DNA of 12,950 bases, taken from positions 1 to 12,950 of the forward strand of contig DJAN01000120.1 in assembly GCA_002429615.1 (NCBI GenBank). Direction: 5' to 3'. A program made the position numbers and the translations under genes. Source of the stretch: Lysobacteraceae bacterium UBA6001 (GTDB taxonomy: Bacteria > Pseudomonadota > Gammaproteobacteria > Xanthomonadales > Xanthomonadaceae). Under the pieces are notes generated by a model. The model made no database searches. It had not been told where the DNA came from and saw only the letters and a program-made list of their open reading frames with translations. Positions 6,147 through 12,950 of this stretch are shown here, in pieces; the first letter of the stretch is position 1, and each line of letters starts with the position of its first letter.

Positions 6147-7007
6147 TCAGAACAGCAGCGACGACATCTTGCGCCGGTACTGGCCGACCAGGTCCTCATC
6201 CTCGACCACCCGGAACGCATCGATCAGCGTCTTCTTCGGCAGCCCTTCGGCGTAATTACGGTCCAGTCGCAGCAGCTCGATGAACTGCGCCAGCGCCTGC
6301 TCGTCCTGGCCTTCCACCAGCAGCCGCACGCCGAGCAGATGACGTGCGCGCGAGTCGGCGGGATCCTGCGCCAGCGCCTGTTCCAGTGCTTCGCGCGGCG
6401 GCGCGTCCTTCAATGCATTGGCGAAACCCAGGCGCGCGCGGCCGCGCACCGCGCGGTCGTCGGTGGACAGGTTGGCCGGCAGCGCATCGAGCAGGCGGCC
6501 CGCTTCCTCCGACTCGCCCACGCGCAGCAGTGCCAGTGCCAGGTCCAGCTTGTACTCGTCCTTGTCCGGTTCGGCGGCGATGGCCTCGCGCAGGCGCGCG
6601 ACCTCGGCCTGCGGATCCAGCGCGACCGGTGCGGCCGCTTCCTCGGCCGGTGCGGCCTCGCCCGGGACCACGCCATGCTGGGTCAGGAACTCACGCAGCT
6701 GGCCCTCCGGCATCGCGCCGGGGAAACCGTCGACGATCTGCCCGTTCTGCACCAGGAATACCGTCGGCACCGAGCGGATCTGGAACGCCGCGGCGATCTG
6801 CTGTTCCTGGTCGACATCCACCTTGGCCAGCACGAAGGCGCCGTTGTACTCGGCGGCGAGCTTTTCCAGGATCGGCGTGAGCGTCTTGCACGGGCCGCAC
6901 CAGGTGGCCCAGAAATCCACCAGCACCGGCACCTGCAGGGACTTCTGCAGGACCTCGGTCTCGAAGGTCTCGGTGTTGGCGTCGAATACGTGCGGCTTGT
7001 CAGACAT
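6147..7007 (-). CDS. cnoX: Chaperedoxin CnoX (thioredoxin-TPR protein, YbbN family)
   Basis: This is a 286-residue cytosolic protein, close to the 284 of E. coli CnoX/YbbN. Residues 6-110 form a thioredoxin domain with the active site WCGPC (36-40) and the cis-proline loop SVPT (79-82, P81). After an Ala/Glu/Pro linker (115-130), residues about 131-286 form the helical TPR-like region: VARLREAIAAEPDKDEYKLD, then ALAQDPADSRARHLLGVRLL and a C-terminal helix bundle. CnoX holds unfolding proteins under oxidative stress and passes them to GroEL or DnaK. The E. coli protein lacks the first active-site cysteine, whereas this one keeps both, so it should also be a working thiol oxidoreductase, as described for the Caulobacter protein. 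Its own promoter (7037-7064) and terminator suggest a single-gene unit. No strong Shine-Dalgarno is seen. Confidence 0.93.
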   Translation of the reverse strand: MSDKPHVFDANTETFETEVLQKSLQVPVLVDFWATWCGPCKTLTPILEKLAAEYNGAFVLAKVDVDQEQQIAAAFQIRSVPTVFLVQNGQIVDGFPGAMPEGQLREFLTQHGVVPGEAAPAEEAAAPVALDPQAEVARLREAIAAEPDKDEYKLDLALALLRVGESEEAGRLLDALPANLSTDDRAVRGRARLGFANALKDAPPREALEQALAQDPADSRARHLLGVRLLVEGQDEQALAQFIELLRLDRNYAEGLPKKTLIDAFRVVEDEDLVGQYRRKMSSLLF

Positions 7008-7036
7008 GGGCGGGGTTCGGTATCGGCGAAATCCCC

Positions 7037-7064
7037 TTTATGGTGACAAAAGCCCGGGTCTCAA
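7037..7064 (-). promoter_or_regulatory. Predicted sigma70 promoter of cnoX
   Basis: On the minus strand TTGAGA (7059-7064, 5 of 6) precedes CATAAA (7037-7042, 4 of 6) with 16 bp between them. It lies 30 nt upstream of the cnoX ATG and downstream of the preceding gene's terminator. Heat-shock control cannot be excluded, but no clear sigma32 boxes were seen. Confidence 0.5.
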
Positions 7065-7082
7065 GGCGAGAGGGGGCCGTAA

Positions 7083-7111
7083 CGAAAACGCGCGCCGGGG
7101 GGCGCGCGCTT
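7083..7111 (-). terminator. Intrinsic terminator of the DUF2968 gene
   Basis: On the minus strand AAGCGCGCGCC, loop CCCC, GGCGCGCGTTT, then TCG (7086-7111). Eight G/C pairs are extended by a G-T wobble and A-T pairs, with a short T-run. It starts 4 nt after the stop codon at 7116. Confidence 0.85.
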
Positions 7112-7115
7112 CGGG

Positions 7116-7820
7116 TCAGGGCTTGGGCGGCGCTGGCGCCGGTGCCGGTTCGGCGGCGGCGGGCTGGGTGGCCGGCAGCGCCAGGCTGGGGTCGCCCTGT
7201 TGCGCCTGCAGCGTCTTGATGCGCTGCTGCAAGGCATCCAGCTGCGTGTTGCTGTTGCGCAGGTCCGAGCTGAGGGTGACCGCTTCCTGCTTGTTCTGCT
7301 GCAATGCGGCGCTGACCTGCGCGCCCTGCTGGCGCTGCGCCTCCAGTTCCTGCTGCAGGCCCTGCAGGCGTTTTTCGTTCATCTGCACCATGCGGTCCGT
7401 GTAGGCCTTGCCGGCCTGCAGGCGGATGGTGTCGATATAGACCTGCGACAGCTGCGCGGTCTGGTCGACGAAGGTGCGATACACCTGCTCGGCGTTGTCG
7501 GCCGAGTCGGTGCGGATCACGCGCCAGAACTCCTTGTCGTGGAAAAGCGCGACGTAATAGTTCAGCGACTCGGCGTGGAACAGCAGGCTGGCGCCGTAAT
7601 TGCCGTTGTAGGTGGTGCGCAGCTCGGTGAGCTGCTGCGCGTCCATCAGGCGGCGCAGTTCGGCGGCGGTGTTGCCAACGGTGTTCTCGCTGGGCATCAC
7701 CGAACTGGTGTTGGACGCGGGTACCGGGCCACGCGCGGCCGACGCCGACGTGCATGCGGTGGTGCCGATCAACACGCCGATGGCCAGCCAGCAGAAGGCC
7801 ATGTGCTTGGCTTGTTTCAT
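7116..7820 (-). CDS. DUF2968 family exported protein
   Basis: This is a 234-residue protein with an N-terminal export signal (basic MKQAKH, hydrophobic 8-22). It is followed by TTAC at 20-23, which could be a weak lipoprotein site (C23) or a type I signal ending in the SASA region. The DUF2968 core spans about 50-150, with LRRLMDAQQLTELRTTYNGN, SLLFHAESLNYYVALFHDKEFWRVI and QVYIDTIRLQAGKAYTDRM motifs. Residues 145-208 are a strong Gln/Leu-rich coiled coil (LQGLQQELEAQRQQGAQVSA and so on), ending in an Ala/Pro tail. The function of DUF2968 is unknown. The start has GAGGGGA immediately before the ATG, a close-spaced Shine-Dalgarno. It is downstream of the Tad-like operon on the same strand but separated by a probable terminator, so it is likely an independent unit. 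Confidence 0.9.
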   Translation of the reverse strand: MKQAKHMAFCWLAIGVLIGTTACTSASAARGPVPASNTSSVMPSENTVGNTAAELRRLMDAQQLTELRTTYNGNYGASLLFHAESLNYYVALFHDKEFWRVIRTDSADNAEQVYRTFVDQTAQLSQVYIDTIRLQAGKAYTDRMVQMNEKRLQGLQQELEAQRQQGAQVSAALQQNKQEAVTLSSDLRNSNTQLDALQQRIKTLQAQQGDPSLALPATQPAAAEPAPAPAPPKP

Positions 7821-7891
7821 TCCCCTCAGATCCCCGTTGGTCAAAGGCAGGCCGCAAGTCCGCGACCGAGTTCCTGGCGGCGAGTCTAGCA

Positions 7892-7923
7892 GCGAAAAAC
7901 GCCGGCTGGACAGGCTTTTTGCG
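7892..7923 (-). terminator. Probable terminator of the Tad-like operon
   Basis: On the minus strand AAAAAGCC (7913-7920) pairs with GGC-G-TTTTT (7895-7903, one bulged base) around a 9-nt loop. It ends with a five-T run and lies 4-6 nt after the TadG-like stop codon. The AAAAA...TTTTT layout could work in both directions. The stem is short, so the call is moderate. Confidence 0.55.
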
Positions 7924-7926
7924 TGT

Positions 7927-10041
7927 TCATCGCACCAACTGCGCGGCATGGCACTGGATGCTGTCCACGCGCACGTCGGTGCGCCCCAGCTGCAGTCCCA
8001 GCACCTGGTCCAGGGTGGTGCCCAGCAGGGCGCCGACACCGTTCAACAGCGGCCGGAGTGTGGCGTCTATCACAGGCTTGAGCAGCACGCACAGCACGGT
8101 GGTGCATGCGCCGCTGCCGGCCTGCGGGTTGTAGTTGGCGTCGCCCAGGCCACCCGGGCGCGTCTGCAGGAACTTGGCCAGGTTGTCGCGCACGCAGGTG
8201 TTGTAGGCCAGCCCGGCGACCAGGCCGCTGCAGGAGGTCAGGCCGAGCACGTCGAGCAGCCCGCCCACCAGCCCGCTGCTGATCGTGGTGGTGTTGATGA
8301 AGCCGTCCCACACGCTGCCCTGCTGGCTCTTGCAGACGATGCCGAGCACGGTGTCGCACTTGACGATGGTGGTCTGCCAGTCGCCCAGCGCGCCCAGGCC
8401 GCCGGTGCCGTTGCGCAGCGCGGTGACCACCGCCTGCGGATCGTAGGCGCCGCTGCTCTTGCGGGTGGCTTCCAGATACTGCGTGGCCAGGCTGCTGGCG
8501 GTGTCACTGCTGCTTCCGCTGCTCTGGAACAGCTTGCCGAGCGCATTGAACAGCGCGTCGGTGAGGTTCGACAGCAGCGTGCCCACCTGCAGCGAGTTCG
8601 GTGCGACCGAGCCGGTGCCGCCTTCCGCAACCCACAGGTTGTCCTGCGATTGCAGCACCGGCAGCACGATGCGGTCGGTCAGCACGTTGAGGCCGAACAG
8701 CTTGACCAGCTGCTCGCTGCCGAGGTTGGCGCCGCTGCACAGCTCGCGTGTGCTGCGCCAGTCGCCGCTCGGCTTGCCGATGCAGATGTTGGAGATGCTG
8801 GACAGCACGTCGAAGTTGGCCCGGCGCGGGGTGCTGGTGCAGTCCACCTCGGCCAGCCGCGCATAGCCGTCCACCGCGTCGATGTAGATCGGCAGGTGCA
8901 GGCGGATGCCGAGCAGCTTGATCACCGGGCTGAGCAGCGCGAGCTGGTCGGTGTCGATGTCCAGCCGCAGCCGCACCTGCGCGTTGTAGGCGGTGGTGCC
9001 GACCGGTCCGATGCCGATCGACGCCGGCTCCACTACGCTGGCCTGCGCGGTCACCGCGCCGAGCAGATTGAGCTGCTGGATCTGCACCGCGTTATGTCCA
9101 TTGCCGACGCTGATCGCGCTGCCCAGCACGTTCAACGCGTTGAGCTGCACGTCGAGCGCGCTGTTGGCATCGCCATCGGCCGCGACCAGGCTGGCGAACA
9201 GCCCGGCGGTGGCATCGGTCGAGCCGAGCTGGAGCTGCGCGCTGTCCAGGTGCGCGGCCGCCAGGCGCTGCTGCAGCACGCTCAGGTCCACGCCGGCGAG
9301 CTGCTGCTGGTTCGCCAGCGCCGCCATCACCTGCAGTAGCTGGCCGACGCTGACCTGGCTCTGGGTCAGCAGGCCGTCGAGCTCGCCCACGCTGAGGTCG
9401 GACGACACCGGAATGCCCAGCGCCTGCAGCAGGCCGCGTGGGGTCAGCTTGAGCTGGGCCAGGCCGCGGTAGCTGGCGACCTCGGTATTGCTGAGGTCCA
9501 CGCCTACCGTGCTCAGCAGTTGTTGCAGCGGCGCGGCGCCATCCACGTTAAGTAGCTTGGCGCCGGCACTGAAGGCGACCACCGGCATGGCGCGGCGCGC
9601 GACCGCCGAGGCGCGCACCTGCGGCATCGATTCGACCTTGCCGAACATCGGCAGCGCGCCGCGTGCCAGTTCCACCTGCACCGCGTTGAGCGGATGGCTG
9701 GCATCGGCGGGCACCAGCGGGGCGTCCGGCGACTGCACGTTCCAGTAGCCGCAACGGACCTGGAAACTGCCATTGAACGCGTTGTCGTTGAATGCATTGC
9801 CGCGCGCGGCGGCGTTGTCGGTGCCGGCGGCATTGCAGCTGTCCAGCTGCTGTGCGCCGGCCAGCGCGGCGAGGTCGGCGGTCTTCTGCAGGTCGCGCTT
9901 GGACCAGTAGAGATAGCCGATCTCGATCAGCCCCAGCATCGCCGACAGGGCGATCATCAGCAGCATCAGCGTCAACGCCGAAGCGCCGCGCTGGGCGTGC
10001 AGCGCGTGGCCCGTCGGCGGGCGCGGTCGGCCGGCGGGCAT
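7927..10041 (-). CDS. TadG-like pilus assembly protein (TadG_N / Tad_C type)
   Basis: This is a 704-residue protein that begins with a short basic stretch and then a Tad N-terminal domain: RGASALTLMLLMIALSAMLG at 18-37 forms a single membrane helix to about 45. It is followed by WSKRDLQKTADLAALAGAQQ (46-65), the TadE/TadG hallmark. The rest is predicted to be periplasmic: a Leu/Gln/Asn-rich region (160-340), then a cysteine-containing region (400-700) with 12 cysteines in the whole chain, suggesting disulfides. Such proteins belong to the Tad/Flp locus and are thought to act as minor pilins or assembly factors. The ATG is 5 nt after the DUF3613 stop and is preceded by GAAGGG, so the genes are coupled. 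It is the last gene of the operon. It is much longer than a classical TadG N-terminal unit, and no von Willebrand (MIDAS-type DxSGS) motif is seen, so the exact role is open. Confidence 0.88.
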   Translation of the reverse strand: MPAGRPRPPTGHALHAQRGASALTLMLLMIALSAMLGLIEIGYLYWSKRDLQKTADLAALAGAQQLDSCNAAGTDNAAARGNAFNDNAFNGSFQVRCGYWNVQSPDAPLVPADASHPLNAVQVELARGALPMFGKVESMPQVRASAVARRAMPVVAFSAGAKLLNVDGAAPLQQLLSTVGVDLSNTEVASYRGLAQLKLTPRGLLQALGIPVSSDLSVGELDGLLTQSQVSVGQLLQVMAALANQQQLAGVDLSVLQQRLAAAHLDSAQLQLGSTDATAGLFASLVAADGDANSALDVQLNALNVLGSAISVGNGHNAVQIQQLNLLGAVTAQASVVEPASIGIGPVGTTAYNAQVRLRLDIDTDQLALLSPVIKLLGIRLHLPIYIDAVDGYARLAEVDCTSTPRRANFDVLSSISNICIGKPSGDWRSTRELCSGANLGSEQLVKLFGLNVLTDRIVLPVLQSQDNLWVAEGGTGSVAPNSLQVGTLLSNLTDALFNALGKLFQSSGSSSDTASSLATQYLEATRKSSGAYDPQAVVTALRNGTGGLGALGDWQTTIVKCDTVLGIVCKSQQGSVWDGFINTTTISSGLVGGLLDVLGLTSCSGLVAGLAYNTCVRDNLAKFLQTRPGGLGDANYNPQAGSGACTTVLCVLLKPVIDATLRPLLNGVGALLGTTLDQVLGLQLGRTDVRVDSIQCHAAQLVR

Positions 10042-10046
10042 CGGGC

Positions 10047-10448
10047 TCAGTTCCCTTCGCCCTGCGACTGCTTCAGGTTGACGTCGAAGCGTTCGGGAAT
10101 CGGGTACTTGAAGCTCTCCAGATAACGCTGGTAGGCCAGCCCGGCCTGGTCGCCGCGCATCGGCCGCGCCGGCGCGGCGTAGGTGCCCGCCGCCTGCAGG
10201 CGCAGCAGGGCGCGGGTGGCATCGCCGACCTCGCGGTGTGCCGGCGCCGCATCTGGCGTGGTCGGCGTGGCCTGGAACGGCGAGGTGGTCGGCGGCAGCA
10301 CGTTCGCCGGCGCGCTGGCCGGGGGCATGCCACCGCCCATGCGTTCGCCGGTCAACGGCTGCTGTTGCGTCTGCGCGGTCGCGGCGCCTGCCAGCAGGCA
10401 TAGCGCCAGCCATGCGCTGGATGCGGGAATGCGGTCACGGCGGCTCAT
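10047..10448 (-). CDS. DUF3613 secreted protein of the Tad-like operon
   Basis: This is a 133-residue protein with a signal peptide at 1-25 (MSRRDRIPAS, hydrophobic core, cleavage near ATA-QT). A low-complexity Gln/Pro/Ala/Thr linker covers 26-70. The DUF3613 core is about 70-121: HREVGDATRALLRLQAAG, then QAGLAYQRYLESFKYPIPERF. It should be periplasmic or outer-membrane facing. DUF3613 proteins have no known activity. The start has AGGAG 8 nt upstream, and its ATG overlaps the stop of the TPR gene by 4 nt (ATGA). The stop lies 5 nt before the TadG-like ATG. This tight coupling ties it to Tad assembly or stability by inference. Confidence 0.88.
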   Translation of the reverse strand: MSRRDRIPASSAWLALCLLAGAATAQTQQQPLTGERMGGGMPPASAPANVLPPTTSPFQATPTTPDAAPAHREVGDATRALLRLQAAGTYAAPARPMRGDQAGLAYQRYLESFKYPIPERFDVNLKQSQGEGN

Positions 10449-11248
10449 GGGGTGTTCTCCTGGGTCGGGGCGGCCGCGCCGCCGAAGCGTTGCAGCATGG
10501 AGGGCGGCGCAGGGATGGCGCCGCGCCGGGTGTTCGGGGCATCGGCGACGCCGCTGTCGCCACTGCGGGCCTGCGTGGCGCGCGGGCGTGCGTTGCGCAG
10601 GCTGCCGGCCAACCGGTAGATCTCGCCGCGCGTGGCTTCCGGCAGCGCGGCCTGGCGCATCATCGCTTCGGCCTGGCTGGCATCGCCGTGCAGCAGCGTC
10701 CACAGCGCCAGGTTGGCGATCGCGCGGGTATCAGTCGGGGCCAGCTCGGCGGCCTGCGTCAGCGGCGCGCGGGCCTGCATGCCTTCGCCTTCGCGCAGGC
10801 GATGGAAGCCGAGGTCGCCGAGGTAGTCGACATTCAACGGCTCCAGCGCGACCGCGCGCGCCAGTGCGTCTTCCGCCTCGCCGGGGCGTTCGGCAGCGGC
10901 GGCGATCAGGCCCAGCCCATGCCATGCGGCGGCGGCCTGTGGCCCCTTGAGCAGGCCGCGATAGATCGTCGCCGCGGCCTCGGTCTGGCCGGTACGACGC
11001 AGCGCTTCGGCCTGCAGCGCGCGCAGCTGCGGGTTGTCGCCGTAACGATGCCGGTAGGCGTCGATATGCGCGAGCGAGGCGTACCACGCGCCTTCCTGCT
11101 GCATGCGCTGGATCAGTCCGAGATAGACCGAGCGATCCTCCTTCGGATCGGGCACCGCGGCCGCTTCGGCCACCGGTGCGTGCAGATAGCCCTCGTGGGC
11201 GCAGGCCGTCAGCGCGAGCAGCACGCCGGCCAGGGCAAGACGCTTCAT
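10445..11248 (-). CDS. tadD: TadD-like TPR lipoprotein
   Basis: This is a 267-residue lipoprotein. The lipobox LTAC (13-16, C16) follows a short hydrophobic signal, so it should be anchored in the outer membrane or periplasm. Residues about 40-215 are Ala-rich TPR helices, for example LGLIQRMQQEGAWYASLAHI, then LRALQAEALRRTGQTEAAAT and AWHGLGLIAAAAERPGEAED. The C-terminal 50 residues are Pro/Arg/Ala-rich and probably disordered. TadD-type TPR lipoproteins act in Tad pilus assembly, possibly as pilotins for the secretin. The start has GAGG 8 nt upstream, inside the end of tadC, and the ATG overlaps the tadC stop (ATGA). The TPR region points to TadD, but sequence alone does not exclude another TPR lipoprotein role. 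Confidence 0.85.
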   Translation of the reverse strand: MKRLALAGVLLALTACAHEGYLHAPVAEAAAVPDPKEDRSVYLGLIQRMQQEGAWYASLAHIDAYRHRYGDNPQLRALQAEALRRTGQTEAAATIYRGLLKGPQAAAAWHGLGLIAAAAERPGEAEDALARAVALEPLNVDYLGDLGFHRLREGEGMQARAPLTQAAELAPTDTRAIANLALWTLLHGDASQAEAMMRQAALPEATRGEIYRLAGSLRNARPRATQARSGDSGVADAPNTRRGAIPAPPSMLQRFGGAAAPTQENTP

Positions 11249-12180
11249 GTCCCCATCCTCTTCATCGCGCCGGCCAGGGCGAGGATCGCCGGGCCCGACA
11301 ACACCACCATCAGCGCCGGCAGCAGCGTGACCATCATCACCACGGTCATCTTCACCGACAGCTTGCCGACCTTGTCCTTGAGCTTCATCCGCCGCGACTC
11401 GCGCAGGCGCGTGCTGAACTGGCGCAGCGGCTCCTGGATCGCACCGCCGTGCTGGTGCACCTGCACGATCATCTGCACCAGGCTGCGCAGGTCTTCGTCG
11501 CCGAAGGATTCACCGATGCGGCGCAGCGACTGCGCGCGCGAACGCCCATGGATGTAGGCGGTGTTGGCTTCCTGCAGCTCGCGGCCGAGCAGCGGGATGG
11601 CGCCCTGCAGCTTGTCACCGAGCATCTGCAGGCTCTGGTCGATGCTGAAGCCCACGCTCTGCAGCAGGCGCAGCAGGTCGATCAGCATCGGCAGTTCGTC
11701 ATGCGCGCGCTTGCGCAGGCGCTGCGCCCAGATGCGCAGCAGCAGCTTGGGCAGCAGCAGCCCGCTGGCCAGGCCTAGGACGGCGCCGGCCAGCGCGCGC
11801 GCACCGGTCGGCTGCAGCACCGCGAGCAGCAGCACCGGCACCAGCAGCGCCAGCAGCACGCGGATGGACAGGAAGATCGCGGTGCCGCTGCGGTTGTTCC
11901 AGTTGATCTGTTCCAGCAGCAAGCGGTCCTCGGGGGCGAGCAGCCAGGCCTGCATGCGGCTGCCTTCCAGGCGGCGGCCGAGTGTGGCCAGGCGCTCCAG
12001 CAGGCTCTGCCCGCGGGCGTCGGCAGGCGCATTGGCGGCCGGCGTGGACGTGTTCTGCAAGGCCGAGCGCAGCGCCGTTTCCGCGCGCTCGCTGCCACGG
12101 CCACGCGACAGCAGGCCGGCGGCGAACACCAGCGCGGCCAGCGCGAATGCGACCAGCGCGGCGACGATCAGCAGATGCAT
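11245..12180 (-). CDS. tadC: Tad inner-membrane protein TadC (type II secretion F domain)
   Basis: This is a 311-residue inner-membrane protein. A hydrophobic N-terminus (1-24) is followed by a soluble linker and two more helices, AIFLSIRVLLALLVPVLLLA (101-120) and ARALAGAVLGLASGLLLPKL (127-146). The T2SSF domain covers about 160-275, with DELPMLIDLLRLLQSVGFSI and then QMIVQVHQHGGAIQEPLRQF. A C-terminal helix follows (278-303). In Tad systems the TadB/TadC pair forms the platform that couples the ATPase to pilin extrusion. The start at 12180 is 16 nt after the tadB stop with GGAG 9 nt upstream. A longer in-frame start at 12234 would run into tadB and add a non-membrane stretch, so it is rejected. 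Next in the operon is tadD, overlapping by ATGA. Confidence 0.92.
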   Translation of the reverse strand: MHLLIVAALVAFALAALVFAAGLLSRGRGSERAETALRSALQNTSTPAANAPADARGQSLLERLATLGRRLEGSRMQAWLLAPEDRLLLEQINWNNRSGTAIFLSIRVLLALLVPVLLLAVLQPTGARALAGAVLGLASGLLLPKLLLRIWAQRLRKRAHDELPMLIDLLRLLQSVGFSIDQSLQMLGDKLQGAIPLLGRELQEANTAYIHGRSRAQSLRRIGESFGDEDLRSLVQMIVQVHQHGGAIQEPLRQFSTRLRESRRMKLKDKVGKLSVKMTVVMMVTLLPALMVVLSGPAILALAGAMKRMGT

Positions 12181-12196
12181 GCGCGGGCTCCGTGGT

Positions 12197-12950
12197 TCAT
12201 ATGGATTTCGCCAGCCGATACAGCAGGAACGCACCCAGCCCTTCCAGCGCCAGCGCGACCCACAGCAGCGCGTGGCCGGCCTGCATTTCCACCATCGGGC
12301 GGAAGAAGTCGGGGCTGAACAACGCCATGCCGAGCGCGGTCACCGGCGGCAGCAGGCCGATCACCCATGCCGACAGCCGCGTCTCGGACGTGGTGGCCGC
12401 CAGCTCCTGCTGCACCTGTTCGACGTCGCGCAGGAAGTCGCTCATGCGCTGCAGAATCTGGTCGCTGCGTCCGCCGATGCGCAGGCTGGTGCCGAGCACC
12501 ACCGCCAGCGTCTCCATCGCCGCCAGCTTGTAGGGGCGCGAGGCCTGCTGTAGTGCGCGGTCCAGGTCCATGCCGCCACGGGTGTACAGCAGTGCGTTGT
12601 CGAGCAGCGGGCGCAGCGGCGCGTGCACCTGCTGGCTGGCGGTCTGGAAGGCCATCGACAGGCTGTTGCCGATGCCGGCCAGGCGCACCATGTTTTCCAG
12701 GAAATCGGGCAGCTGGCGCAGCAGCTGGCGCTGTTGCCGCTCCATGCGCCGACGCAGCAGCACCGCCGCGCCGATGGCGTACAGCACCAGGCCCAGCAGG
12801 GCGAACACCAGCGAATGCATGCGCAGCCCGCAGACGATGCCGAGCAGCACGCCGGGCAGCACGATCAGGGCCACGGTGGCCGGGCGGTCCGACAGCTGCG
12901 CGCGACGCAGTGCCGCGCGCCAGGTCGGCAGGCCGGCGACGGTGGCGTTC
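12197..12950 (-). CDS. tadB: Tad inner-membrane protein TadB, partial (5' end outside window)
   Basis: The visible 250 residues are the C-terminal part of a T2SSF-type protein, usually about 300 residues. The frame is open through the right edge, so the start lies beyond it. A GTG at 12874 opens one reading but is internal, because the frame continues upstream with RAALRRAQLSDRPAT-like sequence. A helix pair ALIVLPGVLLGIVCGL ... FALLGLVLYAIGAAVLL is followed by the domain core: RQLPDFLENMVRLAGIGNSL, then YKLAAMETLAVVLGTSLRIG and QRMSDFLRDVEQVQQELAAT. Two C-terminal helices end with LWVALALEGLGAFLLYRLAK. It pairs with TadC, encoded 16 nt downstream, as the inner-membrane platform. The remaining Tad genes (ATPase, secretin, pilin) are expected beyond the edge. 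Confidence 0.9.
   Translation of the reverse strand, partial: NATVAGLPTWRAALRRAQLSDRPATVALIVLPGVLLGIVCGLRMHSLVFALLGLVLYAIGAAVLLRRRMERQQRQLLRQLPDFLENMVRLAGIGNSLSMAFQTASQQVHAPLRPLLDNALLYTRGGMDLDRALQQASRPYKLAAMETLAVVLGTSLRIGGRSDQILQRMSDFLRDVEQVQQELAATTSETRLSAWVIGLLPPVTALGMALFSPDFFRPMVEMQAGHALLWVALALEGLGAFLLYRLAKSI

Noticed and set aside
7612..9339. 575-codon open frame on the plus strand
   Set aside because: It lies antisense to the TadG-like and DUF2968 genes. Its composition is a Gln/Arg/Ala-rich mirror of the real frame, a usual effect of high GC, with no domain signal.
12197..12874. TadB starting at the GTG at 12874
   Set aside because: The frame is open to the right edge with protein-like sequence, and TadB proteins need more N-terminal residues, so the gene is partial.
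1..12950. Mobile element, prophage, CRISPR array or tRNA gene
   Set aside because: No integrase, transposase, spaced direct-repeat array or tRNA-like cloverleaf was seen. Composition is even along the window apart from the AT-rich arsR operator.

Overview
This is a high-GC chromosomal segment of a gammaproteobacterium. It is most likely a member of the Xanthomonadaceae (Stenotrophomonas, Pseudoxanthomonas, Xanthomonas, Lysobacter or Luteimonas). The assignment rests on strong G/C bias at third codon positions, two GTAG-type REP palindromes beginning GTAGGAGCGGCTTCAGCC that are common in that family, and the gene content: a CnoX-type chaperedoxin, a DUF2968 protein, and a Tad-like locus with a DUF3613 gene. 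Genus cannot be fixed from the window alone. The first 11 bases match the 3' end of the standard Illumina adapter, so the left edge is probably a contig end.

Left part (1-2300): after a REP inverted repeat comes a very acidic 97-residue hypothetical protein. Next is a two-gene unit on the minus strand. It consists of an ArsR/SdpR-type repressor and, 26 nt downstream, a 467-residue protein that appears to join a cupin-like half to a DUF2867 domain. A 13-bp perfect inverted repeat lies over the predicted -10 and start region just upstream of the arsR ATG, which fits an autoregulated unit.

Middle (2335-6150): a LysR-family regulator is divergent from a coupled pair, a 77-residue conserved hypothetical protein and an EamA/DMT exporter that overlap by ATGA. 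The 103-bp space between them holds a short dyad and a 9-bp GC-rich hairpin close to the start of the small gene. The exporter converges on a secreted cyclophilin-type prolyl isomerase with only 4 nt between the stop codons. A DUF4442 hotdog protein and a second REP element follow.

Right part (6147-12950), all on the minus strand: cnoX, with an intact WCGPC active site and its own promoter and terminator; a DUF2968 exported, coiled-coil protein with its own terminator; then the 3' half of a Tad/Flp-type pilus or secretion operon. Its transcription order is tadB (5' end outside the window), tadC, a tadD-like TPR lipoprotein, a DUF3613 secreted protein and a 704-residue TadG-like protein. Several of these genes overlap by 4 nt.

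Housekeeping and accessory genes are intact, and I see no integrase, transposase, tRNA, rRNA or CRISPR array. The two most unusual items are the ArsR / cupin-DUF2867 unit with its operator, and the DUF3613 plus cysteine-rich TadG-like end of the Tad operon.
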